Assembly (NCBI GenBank): GCA_964230215.1
Contig: CAXRGQ010000016.1
Span: forward strand, 310,001-374,000
Direction: 5' to 3'
Source: JAUILH01 sp964230215
Lineage (GTDB): Bacteria; Bacteroidota; Bacteroidia; Flavobacteriales_D; JAUILH01
DNA length: 64,000 bases
The translations under genes were made by a program, and so were the position numbers. Shown piece after piece: positions 52,301 through 60,804 of this stretch. Numbering within the stretch: the first letter of the stretch is position 1; every line of letters starts with the position of its first letter. A model generated the notes under the pieces. The model saw nothing but the letters and a program-made list of their open reading frames with translations, was not told the DNA's origin and searched no databases.

Positions 52301-53269
52301 ATGGAGAAGGTTGACAGAGATATATTGAAGGAGCTTGACGAAAAGTATAAAGCAATAGGACAAAATCTTGATGTCCATTTAGAAGGTTTGCTTTGGAGTA
52401 CACCAATAACTTATTGGGACTACATTCAGACAGATGCTTTGTTAAACCTTCAGACACAACGTACTACACTGCCAGATGAAATGGTGTTTATTATGTATCA
52501 CCAGATCAACGAGTTGTTGTTTAAAATGATTCTTTGGGAGATAGAGCAGGTTGCAGAAAATGACGAATTAAGTGCCGATTTCTTCGCCGAAAGATTGAGA
52601 CGTATAAGCAGGTATTTTGATATGCTATCGTCTTCTTTCACGATTATGGGAGACGGGATGGAGCGAGAGCAGTACATGAAGTTTAGAAACACCCTTACCC
52701 CTGCCAGTGGCTTTCAGAGTGCACAATATAGAATGATTGAGTTTGCTTCAACCGAATTGATTAATTTGATTGACGCCCGTTTTAGAGATAATATTGATAG
52801 AAACACACCTTTTACTCATGCTTACAATCACTTGTATTGGCAAGCAGCAGGAAAGGATCACAAGACAGGAGAGAAAAGCACACTCATCACCCTATTTGAA
52901 AAGAAGTATATGGAGGATTTCATCACCTTCATGAAAAAATATAACACGCTGAACTTGTGGACGCGTTATAAGTCCCTGCCAGATGATACCAGAAATGATA
53001 TTAATCTGATAAACGCAATGCGTCATTATGATCACACTGTAAACGTTTTGTGGGTGATGGCTCATTACAATGCAGCAGGCAAGTACCTGGGTGGCGGTGA
53101 AGTTGACGTTGAAGCAACTGGAGGAAGTGATTGGAGGAAATATATGCATCCAAAGTATCAAAGACGCATATTCTTCCCCGACTTGTGGACGGCAAATGAA
53201 AAGAAAAACTGGGGCATGGATAACTTAGATGGCCATGCTATAATTAATACACTAGACGAATTGAATTAA
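52301..53269 (+). CDS. kynA: Tryptophan 2,3-dioxygenase
   Basis: 322 residues. This haem enzyme opens the indole ring of tryptophan to N-formylkynurenine. Family motifs present: YHQINELLFKMILWE with a substrate-contact His, TPASGFQSAQYRMIEF, and the C-terminal MRHYDHTVNVLWVMAH, then GGGEVDVEATGGSDWRKY. It is longer than the bacterial TDO of Xanthomonas by a little. It precedes paaA by three bases, so it appears to be the first gene of a five-gene catabolic operon. Confidence 0.93.
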   Translation: MEKVDRDILKELDEKYKAIGQNLDVHLEGLLWSTPITYWDYIQTDALLNLQTQRTTLPDEMVFIMYHQINELLFKMILWEIEQVAENDELSADFFAERLRRISRYFDMLSSSFTIMGDGMEREQYMKFRNTLTPASGFQSAQYRMIEFASTELINLIDARFRDNIDRNTPFTHAYNHLYWQAAGKDHKTGEKSTLITLFEKKYMEDFITFMKKYNTLNLWTRYKSLPDDTRNDINLINAMRHYDHTVNVLWVMAHYNAAGKYLGGGEVDVEATGGSDWRKYMHPKYQRRIFFPDLWTANEKKNWGMDNLDGHAIINTLDELN

Positions 53270-53272
53270 GAT

Positions 53273-54229
53273 ATGGACAAAGCAGTTGAAAACGAAAATC
53301 CCGAATTATTAGCTGACTTTCAAGCTAAAGTGGATGCAGAAATTAAGATTGAACCTAAGGACTGGATGCCTGATGCTTACAGAAAGCATTTAATTAGACA
53401 GATGTCTCAGCATGCTCACTCGGAAGTGATTGGTATGCAACCAGAAGGTAATTGGTTAACCAGAACACCGAGTCTTCGCTCAAAGAAAATCTTGTTAGCG
53501 AAAATTCAAGATGAAGCAGGACACGGTTTATACCTTTATTCAGCAACGGAAACCTTAGGTATAAGCAGAGACACATTGGTGCAGTGGCTACATGAAGGAA
53601 GAGCTAAGTATTCTTCAATTTTTAACTATCCATCACTTACTTGGGCCGACATAGGTGCAATTGGTTGGTTAGTGGATGGCGCAGCTATTGTTAACCAGGT
53701 ATCACTTCAAAAAACTTCTTACGGGCCTTATAGTAGAGCAATGGTAAGAATTTGTAAAGAAGAGAGCTTCCACCAGCGACAAGGCTATGAAATTTTAGTG
53801 CGTTTAATGAACGGTACTAAAGAGCAAAGAGATATGGCTCAGGATGCAATCAATAGATGGTGGTGGCCGTCATTAATGATGTTTGGACCACATGACGCTG
53901 ATTCTCCACGATCATCGCTGGCATTAAAATGGAAAATTAAGCGCGAAACAAACGATGAGTTGCGTCAAAAGTTTATTGATAAAACGATTCCTCAAGCCGA
54001 ATTGATAGGTTTGACAGTGCCAGATCCGGACTTATATCTTCAAGATAATGGCTCGTACAAGTTTGGCGAAATTGATTGGGAAGAATTTAGAAATGTGATA
54101 AATGGCAATGGACCATGTAACAAGGTTAGACTAGCTAATCACATTAAAGCCCATCAAGAAGGTAAATGGGTAAGAGAAGCCGCCATAGCTTATGCGGAAA
54201 GAAAACAATCACAAAAATTAACAGCTTAA
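53273..54229 (+). CDS. paaA: Phenylacetyl-CoA 1,2-epoxidase, subunit PaaA
   Basis: 318 residues, the catalytic di-iron subunit of the phenylacetyl-CoA monooxygenase. The ferritin-like fold carries the iron ligands in KIQDEAGHGLYL (Glu81, His84) and CKEESFHQRQG (Glu163/164, His167). The product is ring-1,2-epoxyphenylacetyl-CoA. Eleven bases separate it from paaB, and it forms a heterodimer with PaaC. Confidence 0.96.
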   Translation: MDKAVENENPELLADFQAKVDAEIKIEPKDWMPDAYRKHLIRQMSQHAHSEVIGMQPEGNWLTRTPSLRSKKILLAKIQDEAGHGLYLYSATETLGISRDTLVQWLHEGRAKYSSIFNYPSLTWADIGAIGWLVDGAAIVNQVSLQKTSYGPYSRAMVRICKEESFHQRQGYEILVRLMNGTKEQRDMAQDAINRWWWPSLMMFGPHDADSPRSSLALKWKIKRETNDELRQKFIDKTIPQAELIGLTVPDPDLYLQDNGSYKFGEIDWEEFRNVINGNGPCNKVRLANHIKAHQEGKWVREAAIAYAERKQSQKLTA

Positions 54230-54240
54230 AATATTTAGAT

Positions 54241-54528
54241 ATGTCTGATAATCAAGGACCATTGTGGGAAGTATTTATCCAAACCAAACCAGGTTTACCC
54301 CACAAACACGCAGGAAGTTTACATGCTTATGACGCGGATATGGCGTTAAAAAATGCACGTGATTTATACACTAGAAGAGCCGAAGGCACCGCTATTTGGG
54401 TAGTGTTAAGTGAAAATATCCACGCAATTCAGGAAGAAGGTAATAGCGATTACTTTGAACCTGCTACTGACAAAATTTACCGTCACCCAACGTTTTATGA
54501 ACTTCCAGAAGGAATAAAACATATGTAA
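54241..54528 (+). CDS. paaB: Phenylacetyl-CoA epoxidase, subunit PaaB
   Basis: 95 residues from ATG 54241 (a longer frame opens at 54166, inside paaA). Typical motifs are PLWEVFIQTKPGLPHKHAGS and DADMALKNARDLYTRR, with IWVVLSENI. PaaB bridges PaaAC pairs. It lies one base before paaC. Confidence 0.95.
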   Translation: MSDNQGPLWEVFIQTKPGLPHKHAGSLHAYDADMALKNARDLYTRRAEGTAIWVVLSENIHAIQEEGNSDYFEPATDKIYRHPTFYELPEGIKHM

Positions 54529-54529
54529 G

Positions 54530-55285
54530 ATGGATAATAATTTATATAAATACGTACTGCGATTGGCAGATTCGTCTTTAATCTTATCCCACAGATTATC
54601 TGAATACTGCAGTAAAGGCCCTTTTCTAGAGGAGGATTTGGCCATATCGAACGTGTCTTTAGATTTATTAGGGCAAGCAGAGTCTTTACTGATATATGCT
54701 GCCGAAATGAACGATGATGCACCAGACGCAGATTATCTAGCATTTAGAAGAGATGAACGTGAATTCTTAAACTTTCAACTGTGTGAGTTAGAAAATCGTG
54801 ACTACGCTTACATCATGGCTAGACAGTTATTTATAGATGTGTTTAACAATCTATTATATCCCGAACTAGCAAAAAGTAAAGATGAAAGGATTGCTGGGAT
54901 CGCTGCCAAATCAGTTAAAGAGGTACGTTACCACTTAAAGAGAAGCAGTGATTGGATGAAGCGCTTAGGTTTAGGAACCGAAGAAAGTCACAACAGAATT
55001 CAGGAAGCCATTAATGACTTATGGGTCTATACTGGAGAGATGTTCGAATCAAGAGATATCGATAAAGCCATGGCAGAACAGGGCATTGGAATTGAATTTA
55101 GCACTCTGCACGCCGAATGGTATAAGCAAGTGAAAGACATTCTTGCTGCTGGAGATTTGGAAACACCACCGCTTGATAGCTATTACGCTAGCGGAAGCTG
55201 GGACGGTATCCACACAGAGAATCTAGGATTCTTGCTTACGGATATGCAGTTTTTACCAACAAAATACCCGGACGCTACTTGGTAG
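54530..55285 (+). CDS. paaC: Phenylacetyl-CoA epoxidase, subunit PaaC
   Basis: 251 residues, the structural ferritin-like partner of PaaA. Motifs seen are DSSLILSHRLSEYCSKGP, LDLLGQAESLL, ENRDYAYIMARQLFID and EVRYHLKRSSDWMKRLG. It normally lacks a functional metal site. The stop overlaps the presumed paaD start by seven bases. Confidence 0.95.
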   Translation: MDNNLYKYVLRLADSSLILSHRLSEYCSKGPFLEEDLAISNVSLDLLGQAESLLIYAAEMNDDAPDADYLAFRRDEREFLNFQLCELENRDYAYIMARQLFIDVFNNLLYPELAKSKDERIAGIAAKSVKEVRYHLKRSSDWMKRLGLGTEESHNRIQEAINDLWVYTGEMFESRDIDKAMAEQGIGIEFSTLHAEWYKQVKDILAAGDLETPPLDSYYASGSWDGIHTENLGFLLTDMQFLPTKYPDATW

Positions 55286-55782
55286 AGACCGACAAAATAT
55301 GGACTAAGGATGAAATCTGGGGTGTTCTTGAAAACATCCCAGATCCTGAAATCCCTGTTATTTCAATTGTTGAACTTGGTATAGCTCGAGATGTTAATCT
55401 AATCGATAATAAAACGGTTGAAGTAATTATTACGCCTACCTATTCTGGTTGTCCAGCCATGGATGCTATAGAAACTGACATTAAAGCAGAACTTACACGT
55501 TTAGGTTTCACTGAAGTTACCGTAAAACTCGTTTATTCACCAGCATGGACAACAGATTGGATGAGTGAAGAAGGAAAACGCAAGATGCGTGAATACGGCA
55601 TATCTACTCCCGAGAAAACATGTGGCGGTGTGGCTCCCCCATTAGAAGATGCCATTGTGATTTGTCCTCAGTGTAAATCGAAAAACACTCGACTAATTAG
55701 CCAATTTGGTTCTACATCATGTAAAGCACTATATCAATGCAATGATTGCAAGGAACCCTTTGACCACTTTAAGTGTTTGTAA
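55279..55782 (+). CDS. paaD: PaaD, Fe-S/maturation protein of the phenylacetyl-CoA epoxidase
   Basis: 167 residues. An N-terminal MIP18/DUF59 domain (IPDPEIPVISIVELGI, TYSGCPAMDAIE) is followed by a zinc-ribbon-like C terminus with CPQCKS, CKALYQCNDC and a final Cys. The best start is a TTG at 55279 overlapping paaC; no ATG or GTG is suitably placed. PaaE, the reductase, does not follow, because the next gene converges from the minus strand. Confidence 0.93.
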   Translation: MVETDKIWTKDEIWGVLENIPDPEIPVISIVELGIARDVNLIDNKTVEVIITPTYSGCPAMDAIETDIKAELTRLGFTEVTVKLVYSPAWTTDWMSEEGKRKMREYGISTPEKTCGGVAPPLEDAIVICPQCKSKNTRLISQFGSTSCKALYQCNDCKEPFDHFKCL

Positions 55783-56589
55783 TTAAATCTCTTTTAGTAC
55801 TAAGACGGGCGTATTCGCTTTAGTCACCACACCCTTGGTAACACTCTTACCCAATAGTTTGTAGATAAACGAATGCTTTCTAAGGTAGGTACATAAAATT
55901 GTATCAATCTTGGCGTATGTAAACAAATCGAAACCAAAGTCTACAAATGATTCGTTTTCGATAATTGCCTCACCTTTACCTCCTAGGTCTTTCAATAAAT
56001 TCTGAATTCCGACATCACTTGAAGATATTTTCTTATCACTGATATGCAGCACATTTACAGGCAGATTAAATGACTCACCAAACGACCTAAGTGAAGATAT
56101 TGCCGAGTCAGACACTGTTCCCTTATCCCACGCAAATGTTACATTTTTAATATCATCAAAATCAAATCCCTCAGGAATAGCTAGTACAGGTATTTTAGCT
56201 GAATCGATGACATTACTGGTAATACTTCCAATAAATGTATCCAGTGCTCCGCTTGTTCCCTGCGTTCCCATTATTATAATGTCTGCGTTGCACTTTTGCG
56301 CAGTTCTGCAAATATTCTCTACCGATGGGCCAAATCCATATTCTATTTCGATAGCTACTTCCCCATTCTTTAGCAGACGCTCTCGTTCCATAAACAATTG
56401 AGATTGCGTCTCTTCACTTAACATGTCATCAACATCCGCATTTGACTGAACAACATCATTGGCATCTCTTAAATGGTATGCATGATATAGAACAATTTTT
56501 GCGTTTGCTTTAAGAGCCATTGCATGAGCATACTCTGCTGCATGTTGTGCATTTTGAGAGAAATCGGTTGGAACCAAGTATGTTTTCAT
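55783..56589 (-). CDS. Tandem universal stress protein
   Basis: 268 residues, two USP domains. The first has the entry motif MKTYLVPTDFSQNAQHAAEYA and the ATP-loop-like IIIMGTQGTSGALDTFIGSI (G-2x-G-9x-G). The second is more divergent (DTILCTYLRKHSF, GVVTKANTPVLVL). USPs of this type are often induced at low oxygen. A Crp/Fnr-type box lies about 73 bases upstream of the ATG. Confidence 0.88.
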   Translation of the reverse strand: MKTYLVPTDFSQNAQHAAEYAHAMALKANAKIVLYHAYHLRDANDVVQSNADVDDMLSEETQSQLFMERERLLKNGEVAIEIEYGFGPSVENICRTAQKCNADIIIMGTQGTSGALDTFIGSITSNVIDSAKIPVLAIPEGFDFDDIKNVTFAWDKGTVSDSAISSLRSFGESFNLPVNVLHISDKKISSSDVGIQNLLKDLGGKGEAIIENESFVDFGFDLFTYAKIDTILCTYLRKHSFIYKLLGKSVTKGVVTKANTPVLVLKEI

Positions 56590-56653
56590 ATCTAACTTTT
56601 TTGTAAAGTTCTCAAAAGCTCAGTGACTTTTGACTGTAATCCATCATGATAAA

Positions 56654-56671
56654 TCATGAATAAAATCAGTT
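56654..56671 (-). promoter_or_regulatory. Crp/Fnr-type box upstream of the USP gene
   Basis: Minus strand AACTGA-TTTTAT-TCATGA, with the TGA-N6-TCA core and the same AACTGAT half as the boxes at 48840 and 59761. It overlaps a second palindrome TCATGA-TAAA-TCATGA (56644-56659). I see no convincing minus-7 box downstream. Confidence 0.5.
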
Positions 56672-56675
56672 ATGA

Positions 56676-57737
56676 CTAATAAGGTAGATGGGCCAATTTA
56701 TCGGCGTCTAGAATGCTAATTTGACGACCTTCAATCTTAATAAGTTTATCCTCTTTAAACTCTGCTAAGACTCTAATTACAGACTCTGACGCCGTACCTA
56801 CAATATTCGCCAAATCTTCTCTGTACGCTGGAAAATAACCACCTTCTAGTCCCTTATCATAGTTCTCGGCCAGTTTTAACAAACCATTAGCAACCCTCTT
56901 TCTAACTGAATTGTATGCCAAGGATAATAGTTCGTCTTGGTCCTCTGTTACTCGATTTGCCAATAGTTTTACCATTGCGCCACTAACCGAAGGGTTAACA
57001 CTAATTAATTTAATAAAATCTTCCTTTGATATTAGTTTACAACTGGTGTCCTCCATTGCCATGGCGCTTTCTTCGTATACAGTGTCCCTCAAAACAGCCG
57101 TATAGCCAAAAAACTCTCCTGGCCCTGCAATGTTTGTTATCAAGTCTTTACCGTCCAAATTGGATTTGAATTGTTTTACTTTTCCATGTTGCACCTGATA
57201 TACATAAATAGGGTTGTTACCCTCGTGATAAATAGTTTCTTTCTTTGAATAACTCTGTACCTTACTATTCGCTATTTCTTTATCCAAAGCCGAAATATCA
57301 GCACTTAAATCAATCAGTGAATTTAGCTGTTGTATAGGTTCTTGAGATTGCGCTTCAGCCAACTTAGATTTGCGTTCCATCCTCACTTCAATCGCCTGCA
57401 AAAGCTCTAATTCTTCAAATGGTTTAGTGATGTAATCATCCGCACCTTTAATCATTCCTTCTCTCACCTCTTTAGCATCTGCTTTTGCAGTTAAGAAAAT
57501 AAAAGGAATGTTACTGGTTTCTTTGTTTTTACCTAGTATATACAAAACACCATATCCATCCATTACAGGCATCATGATATCACACAAGATTAAATCTGGT
57601 AATTCAGCCTGTGCTTTTTGTACACCTACCTTTCCATTTTCAGCTTCAATTACCTTATATCCGGATAATTCTAGTATCTCAACAATGTTATCTCTAACAT
57701 CATTATTATCTTCTATTACAAGAATAGTTTGTTTCAT
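56676..57737 (-). CDS. REC-Crp fusion response regulator
   Basis: 353 residues. An N-terminal receiver (LVIEDNNDVRD, phospho-acceptor Asp53 in LCDIMMPVMDG, Lys near 104 in YITKPF) is joined through a short helix to a full Crp-type protein. That comprises a cNMP-like barrel (about 165-270, KKETIYHEGNNPIYVYQ, GPGEFFGYTAVL), a dimer helix and an HTH (REDLANIVGTASESVIRVLAEFK). It should turn phosphorylation by the adjacent kinase into binding at Crp/Fnr boxes. It overlaps the kinase gene by four bases. Confidence 0.93.
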   Translation of the reverse strand: MKQTILVIEDNNDVRDNIVEILELSGYKVIEAENGKVGVQKAQAELPDLILCDIMMPVMDGYGVLYILGKNKETSNIPFIFLTAKADAKEVREGMIKGADDYITKPFEELELLQAIEVRMERKSKLAEAQSQEPIQQLNSLIDLSADISALDKEIANSKVQSYSKKETIYHEGNNPIYVYQVQHGKVKQFKSNLDGKDLITNIAGPGEFFGYTAVLRDTVYEESAMAMEDTSCKLISKEDFIKLISVNPSVSGAMVKLLANRVTEDQDELLSLAYNSVRKRVANGLLKLAENYDKGLEGGYFPAYREDLANIVGTASESVIRVLAEFKEDKLIKIEGRQISILDADKLAHLPY

Positions 57738-59251
57738 CTAATTGGTATTTTTAATGTAAATGTAGTCTTTGTTCCGGGATCGCTAACAAACGAAATGTCC
57801 CCACCGAGTAAATCTGAATATCGTTTGACTATATTCAAGCCCAAGCCTGTACCTTCTATATTGGTAACATTTGATGCTCTATAAAAACGCTCAAACAAAC
57901 GCGCTTGTTCGTCTAGAGGTATTCCACAACCATTGTCTGTTACCTCACAAACAAGATGATCATCGCAGCTTACATTAATCATAACAGCTCCATTATCCTT
58001 AGAGTATTTTATCGCATTAGAGATAAGGTTCAACAATATGTTGCGAATAATTGCTTTATCTGAAGTAATTATCGTTTTCCCTTCAAAATTCGATTTAAGC
58101 TGTACTCTACCCTCTGCATATATGTCCATTTGCTCGATTATCTCTTCTAACAAGTCTTTTATTGAAAATTCAGACTGCTTTACCTCAACAACCCCTTCTT
58201 CGAGTTTGCTCAGGGAAAGTATGTCATTTAATAGACCAGTAAGCTTATCAACACTGTTTCTTATTCTAGAGACATGTTTAGCTCTTCTCTCTTGACCATC
58301 CTTGTCCTCGTACCTTAAAATTAAACCTGCGGACGAATTAATGGTTGTCAGAGGAGTTCTAAATTCGTGAGACGCCATGGACACAAAACGAGATTTTAGT
58401 TCATTTAATTCCTTCTCTTTTGCAAGCGCTTCCTCAATCTGCGTGTTATAAAGTCGTTCTTTAGTGACATTCCTCTCAACAACTAAAATCTGGGTCACAA
58501 CACCGTTTTGATTCTTCCGCAGAGGGACACACGTTAATTCATAGATTTGATCGTACTCGTTTAGTTCAAAAACAATGTCGTTCCCTGCAAAAGCTAGATT
58601 CAACTTAGTCTCAATTAAAGCATGGTTATTTTGTGATATGCGCTCCAGATAATTAGTGCCTATTAATTCTTCACTTGACATTCTAAGCTGAAGCAACTCT
58701 TTTCCTTGAACAAATACATAGTGCAAATTTCGATCAAATACGCTGATTATTCCATTTGGAAAGTTTTGTGCAATAAGTGAATAGAGCCTCTGACTTTCGC
58801 GTACATCTTTCGTTTTCTCTTCTACTAATTTCTGAAGATTCTTATTAAGCGATTCAATTTGATGCTGATACGACAGGCGTTCGGTGATGTCAGAAACTAA
58901 AACGGTAATATACTTAACACCTCCAACTTCTACTGGGCTCAGAGATATTTCCACAGGTACTTTGGAGCCATCTTTTTTAATTCCAGAAAGATTGCGATTA
59001 TTCCCCATTCTCCTTTGAACGGGAGCTTTCATATAGTCACTATGATAGTGATGGTGATGCTCTTTTACATTTTCTGGTAGTAGTACTGACACATGCTGAT
59101 TATGCAATTCACCATCTTCATAGCCAAATATCTTATGAAAGGCCTTGTTACATCTGATAAATACGCCTTTTTCATCGCTAACCGCAATCCCCTCACTAGC
59201 GGCTTCAAAGAACGACCGCCAAAGCTGCTCGTTTAAGGCATTTTCTGACAC
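57734..59251 (-). CDS. PAS-PAS sensor histidine kinase, first PAS FixL-like
   Basis: 505 residues, GTG start, no membrane segment. PAS1 spans about 10-125, PAS2 about 155-265, HisKA has His295 (SMASHEFRTP) and HATPase carries NLISNAIKYSKDNG, DNGCGIP and GTGLGLNIVK. In PAS1 the stretch LLPENVKEHHHHYHSDY (58-73) followed by RRMGNNRNLSGIKKDGS lines up with FixL, where a His in the equivalent helix binds haem and an Arg contacts oxygen. Haem binding is a hypothesis. The partner regulator is the next gene. Confidence 0.9.
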   Translation of the reverse strand: MSENALNEQLWRSFFEAASEGIAVSDEKGVFIRCNKAFHKIFGYEDGELHNQHVSVLLPENVKEHHHHYHSDYMKAPVQRRMGNNRNLSGIKKDGSKVPVEISLSPVEVGGVKYITVLVSDITERLSYQHQIESLNKNLQKLVEEKTKDVRESQRLYSLIAQNFPNGIISVFDRNLHYVFVQGKELLQLRMSSEELIGTNYLERISQNNHALIETKLNLAFAGNDIVFELNEYDQIYELTCVPLRKNQNGVVTQILVVERNVTKERLYNTQIEEALAKEKELNELKSRFVSMASHEFRTPLTTINSSAGLILRYEDKDGQERRAKHVSRIRNSVDKLTGLLNDILSLSKLEEGVVEVKQSEFSIKDLLEEIIEQMDIYAEGRVQLKSNFEGKTIITSDKAIIRNILLNLISNAIKYSKDNGAVMINVSCDDHLVCEVTDNGCGIPLDEQARLFERFYRASNVTNIEGTGLGLNIVKRYSDLLGGDISFVSDPGTKTTFTLKIPIR

Positions 59252-59255
59252 AGTT

Positions 59256-59263
59256 CTAAGATA
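59256..59263 (-). promoter_or_regulatory. Minus-7-like box TATCTTAG of the PAS kinase gene
   Basis: One mismatch to TAnnTTTG; it ends four bases before the GTG at 59251 and overlaps the T tract of the upstream terminator. Confidence 0.35.
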
Positions 59264-59295
59264 AAAAAAAGGTGATACGTAATACGTATCACCTT
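59262..59295 (-). terminator. Terminator of the small membrane protein gene
   Basis: On the minus strand AAGGTGATACGT-ATT-ACGTATCACC, a ten-base-pair perfect stem, is followed by eight T. It lies between 59320 and the kinase start at 59251. Confidence 0.9.
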
Positions 59296-59319
59296 CATGA
59301 AAAAATATATAAATCTAAA

Positions 59320-59676
59320 CTATCCTAATACGTTGTATAAAATTACTGCAACATCAATTACTGCAGCTGCAATTGCTGAATAAACAACATATTTCATAGG
59401 AGCAACAGCTAAAGACATAGAAAGTGCGATCATCATTGGAAAAATTAATAGGGCTATTTGAGTCGTGCTAGCCAAAGCCCCTAAAGCCACAGCTGTGCCT
59501 CCTAAACATCCACAAACTAAGATAACTGCAATCAAAACTGCGTATCTATTTATTTCACCAAAAATCCCCTCTGGATTTACAGCTTTCGCTTGAACGGCTT
59601 TTTGATTGTCTGAATTCTCTTTTACTTGAGCTAAAAATGCATCAATTGGATTTGCTTTAACTGTATGATTTCCCAT
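59320..59676 (-). CDS. Small membrane protein of unknown function
   Basis: 118 residues. A polar N-terminal 40 residues (KANPIDAFLAQVKENSDNQ) are followed by three hydrophobic segments (about 46-67, 70-88 and 95-117). I do not recognise the family. It is monocistronic, with a minus-7 box, a Crp/Fnr-type box and a strong terminator, so it is regulated as its own unit. Confidence 0.7.
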   Translation of the reverse strand: MGNHTVKANPIDAFLAQVKENSDNQKAVQAKAVNPEGIFGEINRYAVLIAVILVCGCLGGTAVALGALASTTQIALLIFPMMIALSMSLAVAPMKYVVYSAIAAAVIDVAVILYNVLG

Positions 59677-59700
59677 TGTTGTACGTTTAAATGTTCAGTA

Positions 59701-59708
59701 CAAACTTA
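59701..59708 (-). promoter_or_regulatory. Minus-7 box TAAGTTTG of the small membrane protein gene
   Basis: A perfect TAnnTTTG match on the minus strand, 25 bases before the ATG. Confidence 0.6.
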
Positions 59709-59760
59709 TGGTAGAGGTAAGTCTTTAATTATGAGGCTAGTCAGTTATGCGTGATTTCTT

Positions 59761-59778
59761 AACTGATATTTGTCAGTT
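59761..59778. promoter_or_regulatory. Crp/Fnr-type box, perfect palindrome
   Basis: AACTGA-TATTTG-TCAGTT, a perfect six-base inverted repeat with the TGA-N6-TCA core. It is centred about 72 bases before the RNA start predicted for the gene at 59676. Confidence 0.68.
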
Positions 59779-59783
59779 TTGGC

Positions 59784-60761
59784 TTAATCTAAGGCTTGAT
59801 TTGCCAAAATTTCCTGTTCCCTCATGCGGTCTTTTAAACGAAAGACATAATCTCTCGTTGTTGATGTAGCCCTCATCATATAAGCCTTACTGGCATAATC
59901 ATGTGCGCGTTCTAGATCCCCTTTCACTTCATAGGCTACTGCTACATTGTGAAATAATCGCGCTTTAATTTTAGGTTTTTGCTCTTTGTTTGCTGCCATC
60001 AACCATAACTCTTCTGCTTGCTGCCATTCACCCAAATCAGCAGCACGCAATCCTTGTTTTATTTCAGGACTCCCTGCTGAATAAAGCACGCGTGGCTCAA
60101 ACTGAAAATTCGGAACAAGATGCCTAGCATAATCTATCCCAGTTACATAACCTGCTCTTTCAGTAACCATGTTGTTCCCAGGTAAATCAATTCCATAGTA
60201 CTCAGGGGTATTCACCCAATTTGACTGCAATGCTCTTGTATCATAGGCTTCACCATTACTCGTGTAGAACACCCATTTAGACTTAACTCTAATGTTGTTA
60301 TAATAGGTTCCTTGTACTACATCTGTAACACCGTTAGGATGATCGGTATCAAAATACTCTAATGAAACCACTGCCTGTGAATTGGTAGCGGTGCAAACCG
60401 AATCTAAGAAGAATTTTGAGAGACTAGTTTGCCTTGGATCTTTACCCTGAGAAATCACTTTTAGAGGCTGTCCGTTTGCAATTTCTAACTTATTATTTTG
60501 TCGTATGAATTCAGAAAACCCATTAACGGCCGCCTCTGCTCCATATTTATCCCCACGAATTCCCTCACCACTAATTATACCTTCAAGCACTTGACCATTC
60601 CTATTGCCTCCCTTTGCAACTTCAGACTTATTTACAACATAGATACGCTGCACATCATGTGGCATATCGATAATAGCTGGATGCAGCACTTCAATCGGTT
60701 TATTAACTGTACATGCTCCTAAAAATAGAGCGGACACAACAATTAAGTAGTTAATTCTCAT
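59784..60761 (-). CDS. Hypothetical lipoprotein with C-terminal TPR-like helices
   Basis: 325 residues. Lipobox LGAC gives Cys17. The N-terminal two thirds contain RIYVVNKSEVAKGG and VVSLEYFDTD and resemble uncharacterised Bacteroidetes lipoproteins. The last 90 residues (LRAADLGEWQQAEELWLMAA, then FHNVAVAYEVKGDLERAHDY) form two TPR-like helix pairs, suggesting protein-protein contact in the envelope. No operon partner is evident. Confidence 0.75.
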   Translation of the reverse strand: MRINYLIVVSALFLGACTVNKPIEVLHPAIIDMPHDVQRIYVVNKSEVAKGGNRNGQVLEGIISGEGIRGDKYGAEAAVNGFSEFIRQNNKLEIANGQPLKVISQGKDPRQTSLSKFFLDSVCTATNSQAVVSLEYFDTDHPNGVTDVVQGTYYNNIRVKSKWVFYTSNGEAYDTRALQSNWVNTPEYYGIDLPGNNMVTERAGYVTGIDYARHLVPNFQFEPRVLYSAGSPEIKQGLRAADLGEWQQAEELWLMAANKEQKPKIKARLFHNVAVAYEVKGDLERAHDYASKAYMMRATSTTRDYVFRLKDRMREQEILANQALD

Positions 60762-60804
60762 GGTTTTGGTTTGATCGATTTACTGCACAAATTGTTCCAA
60801 ATTA

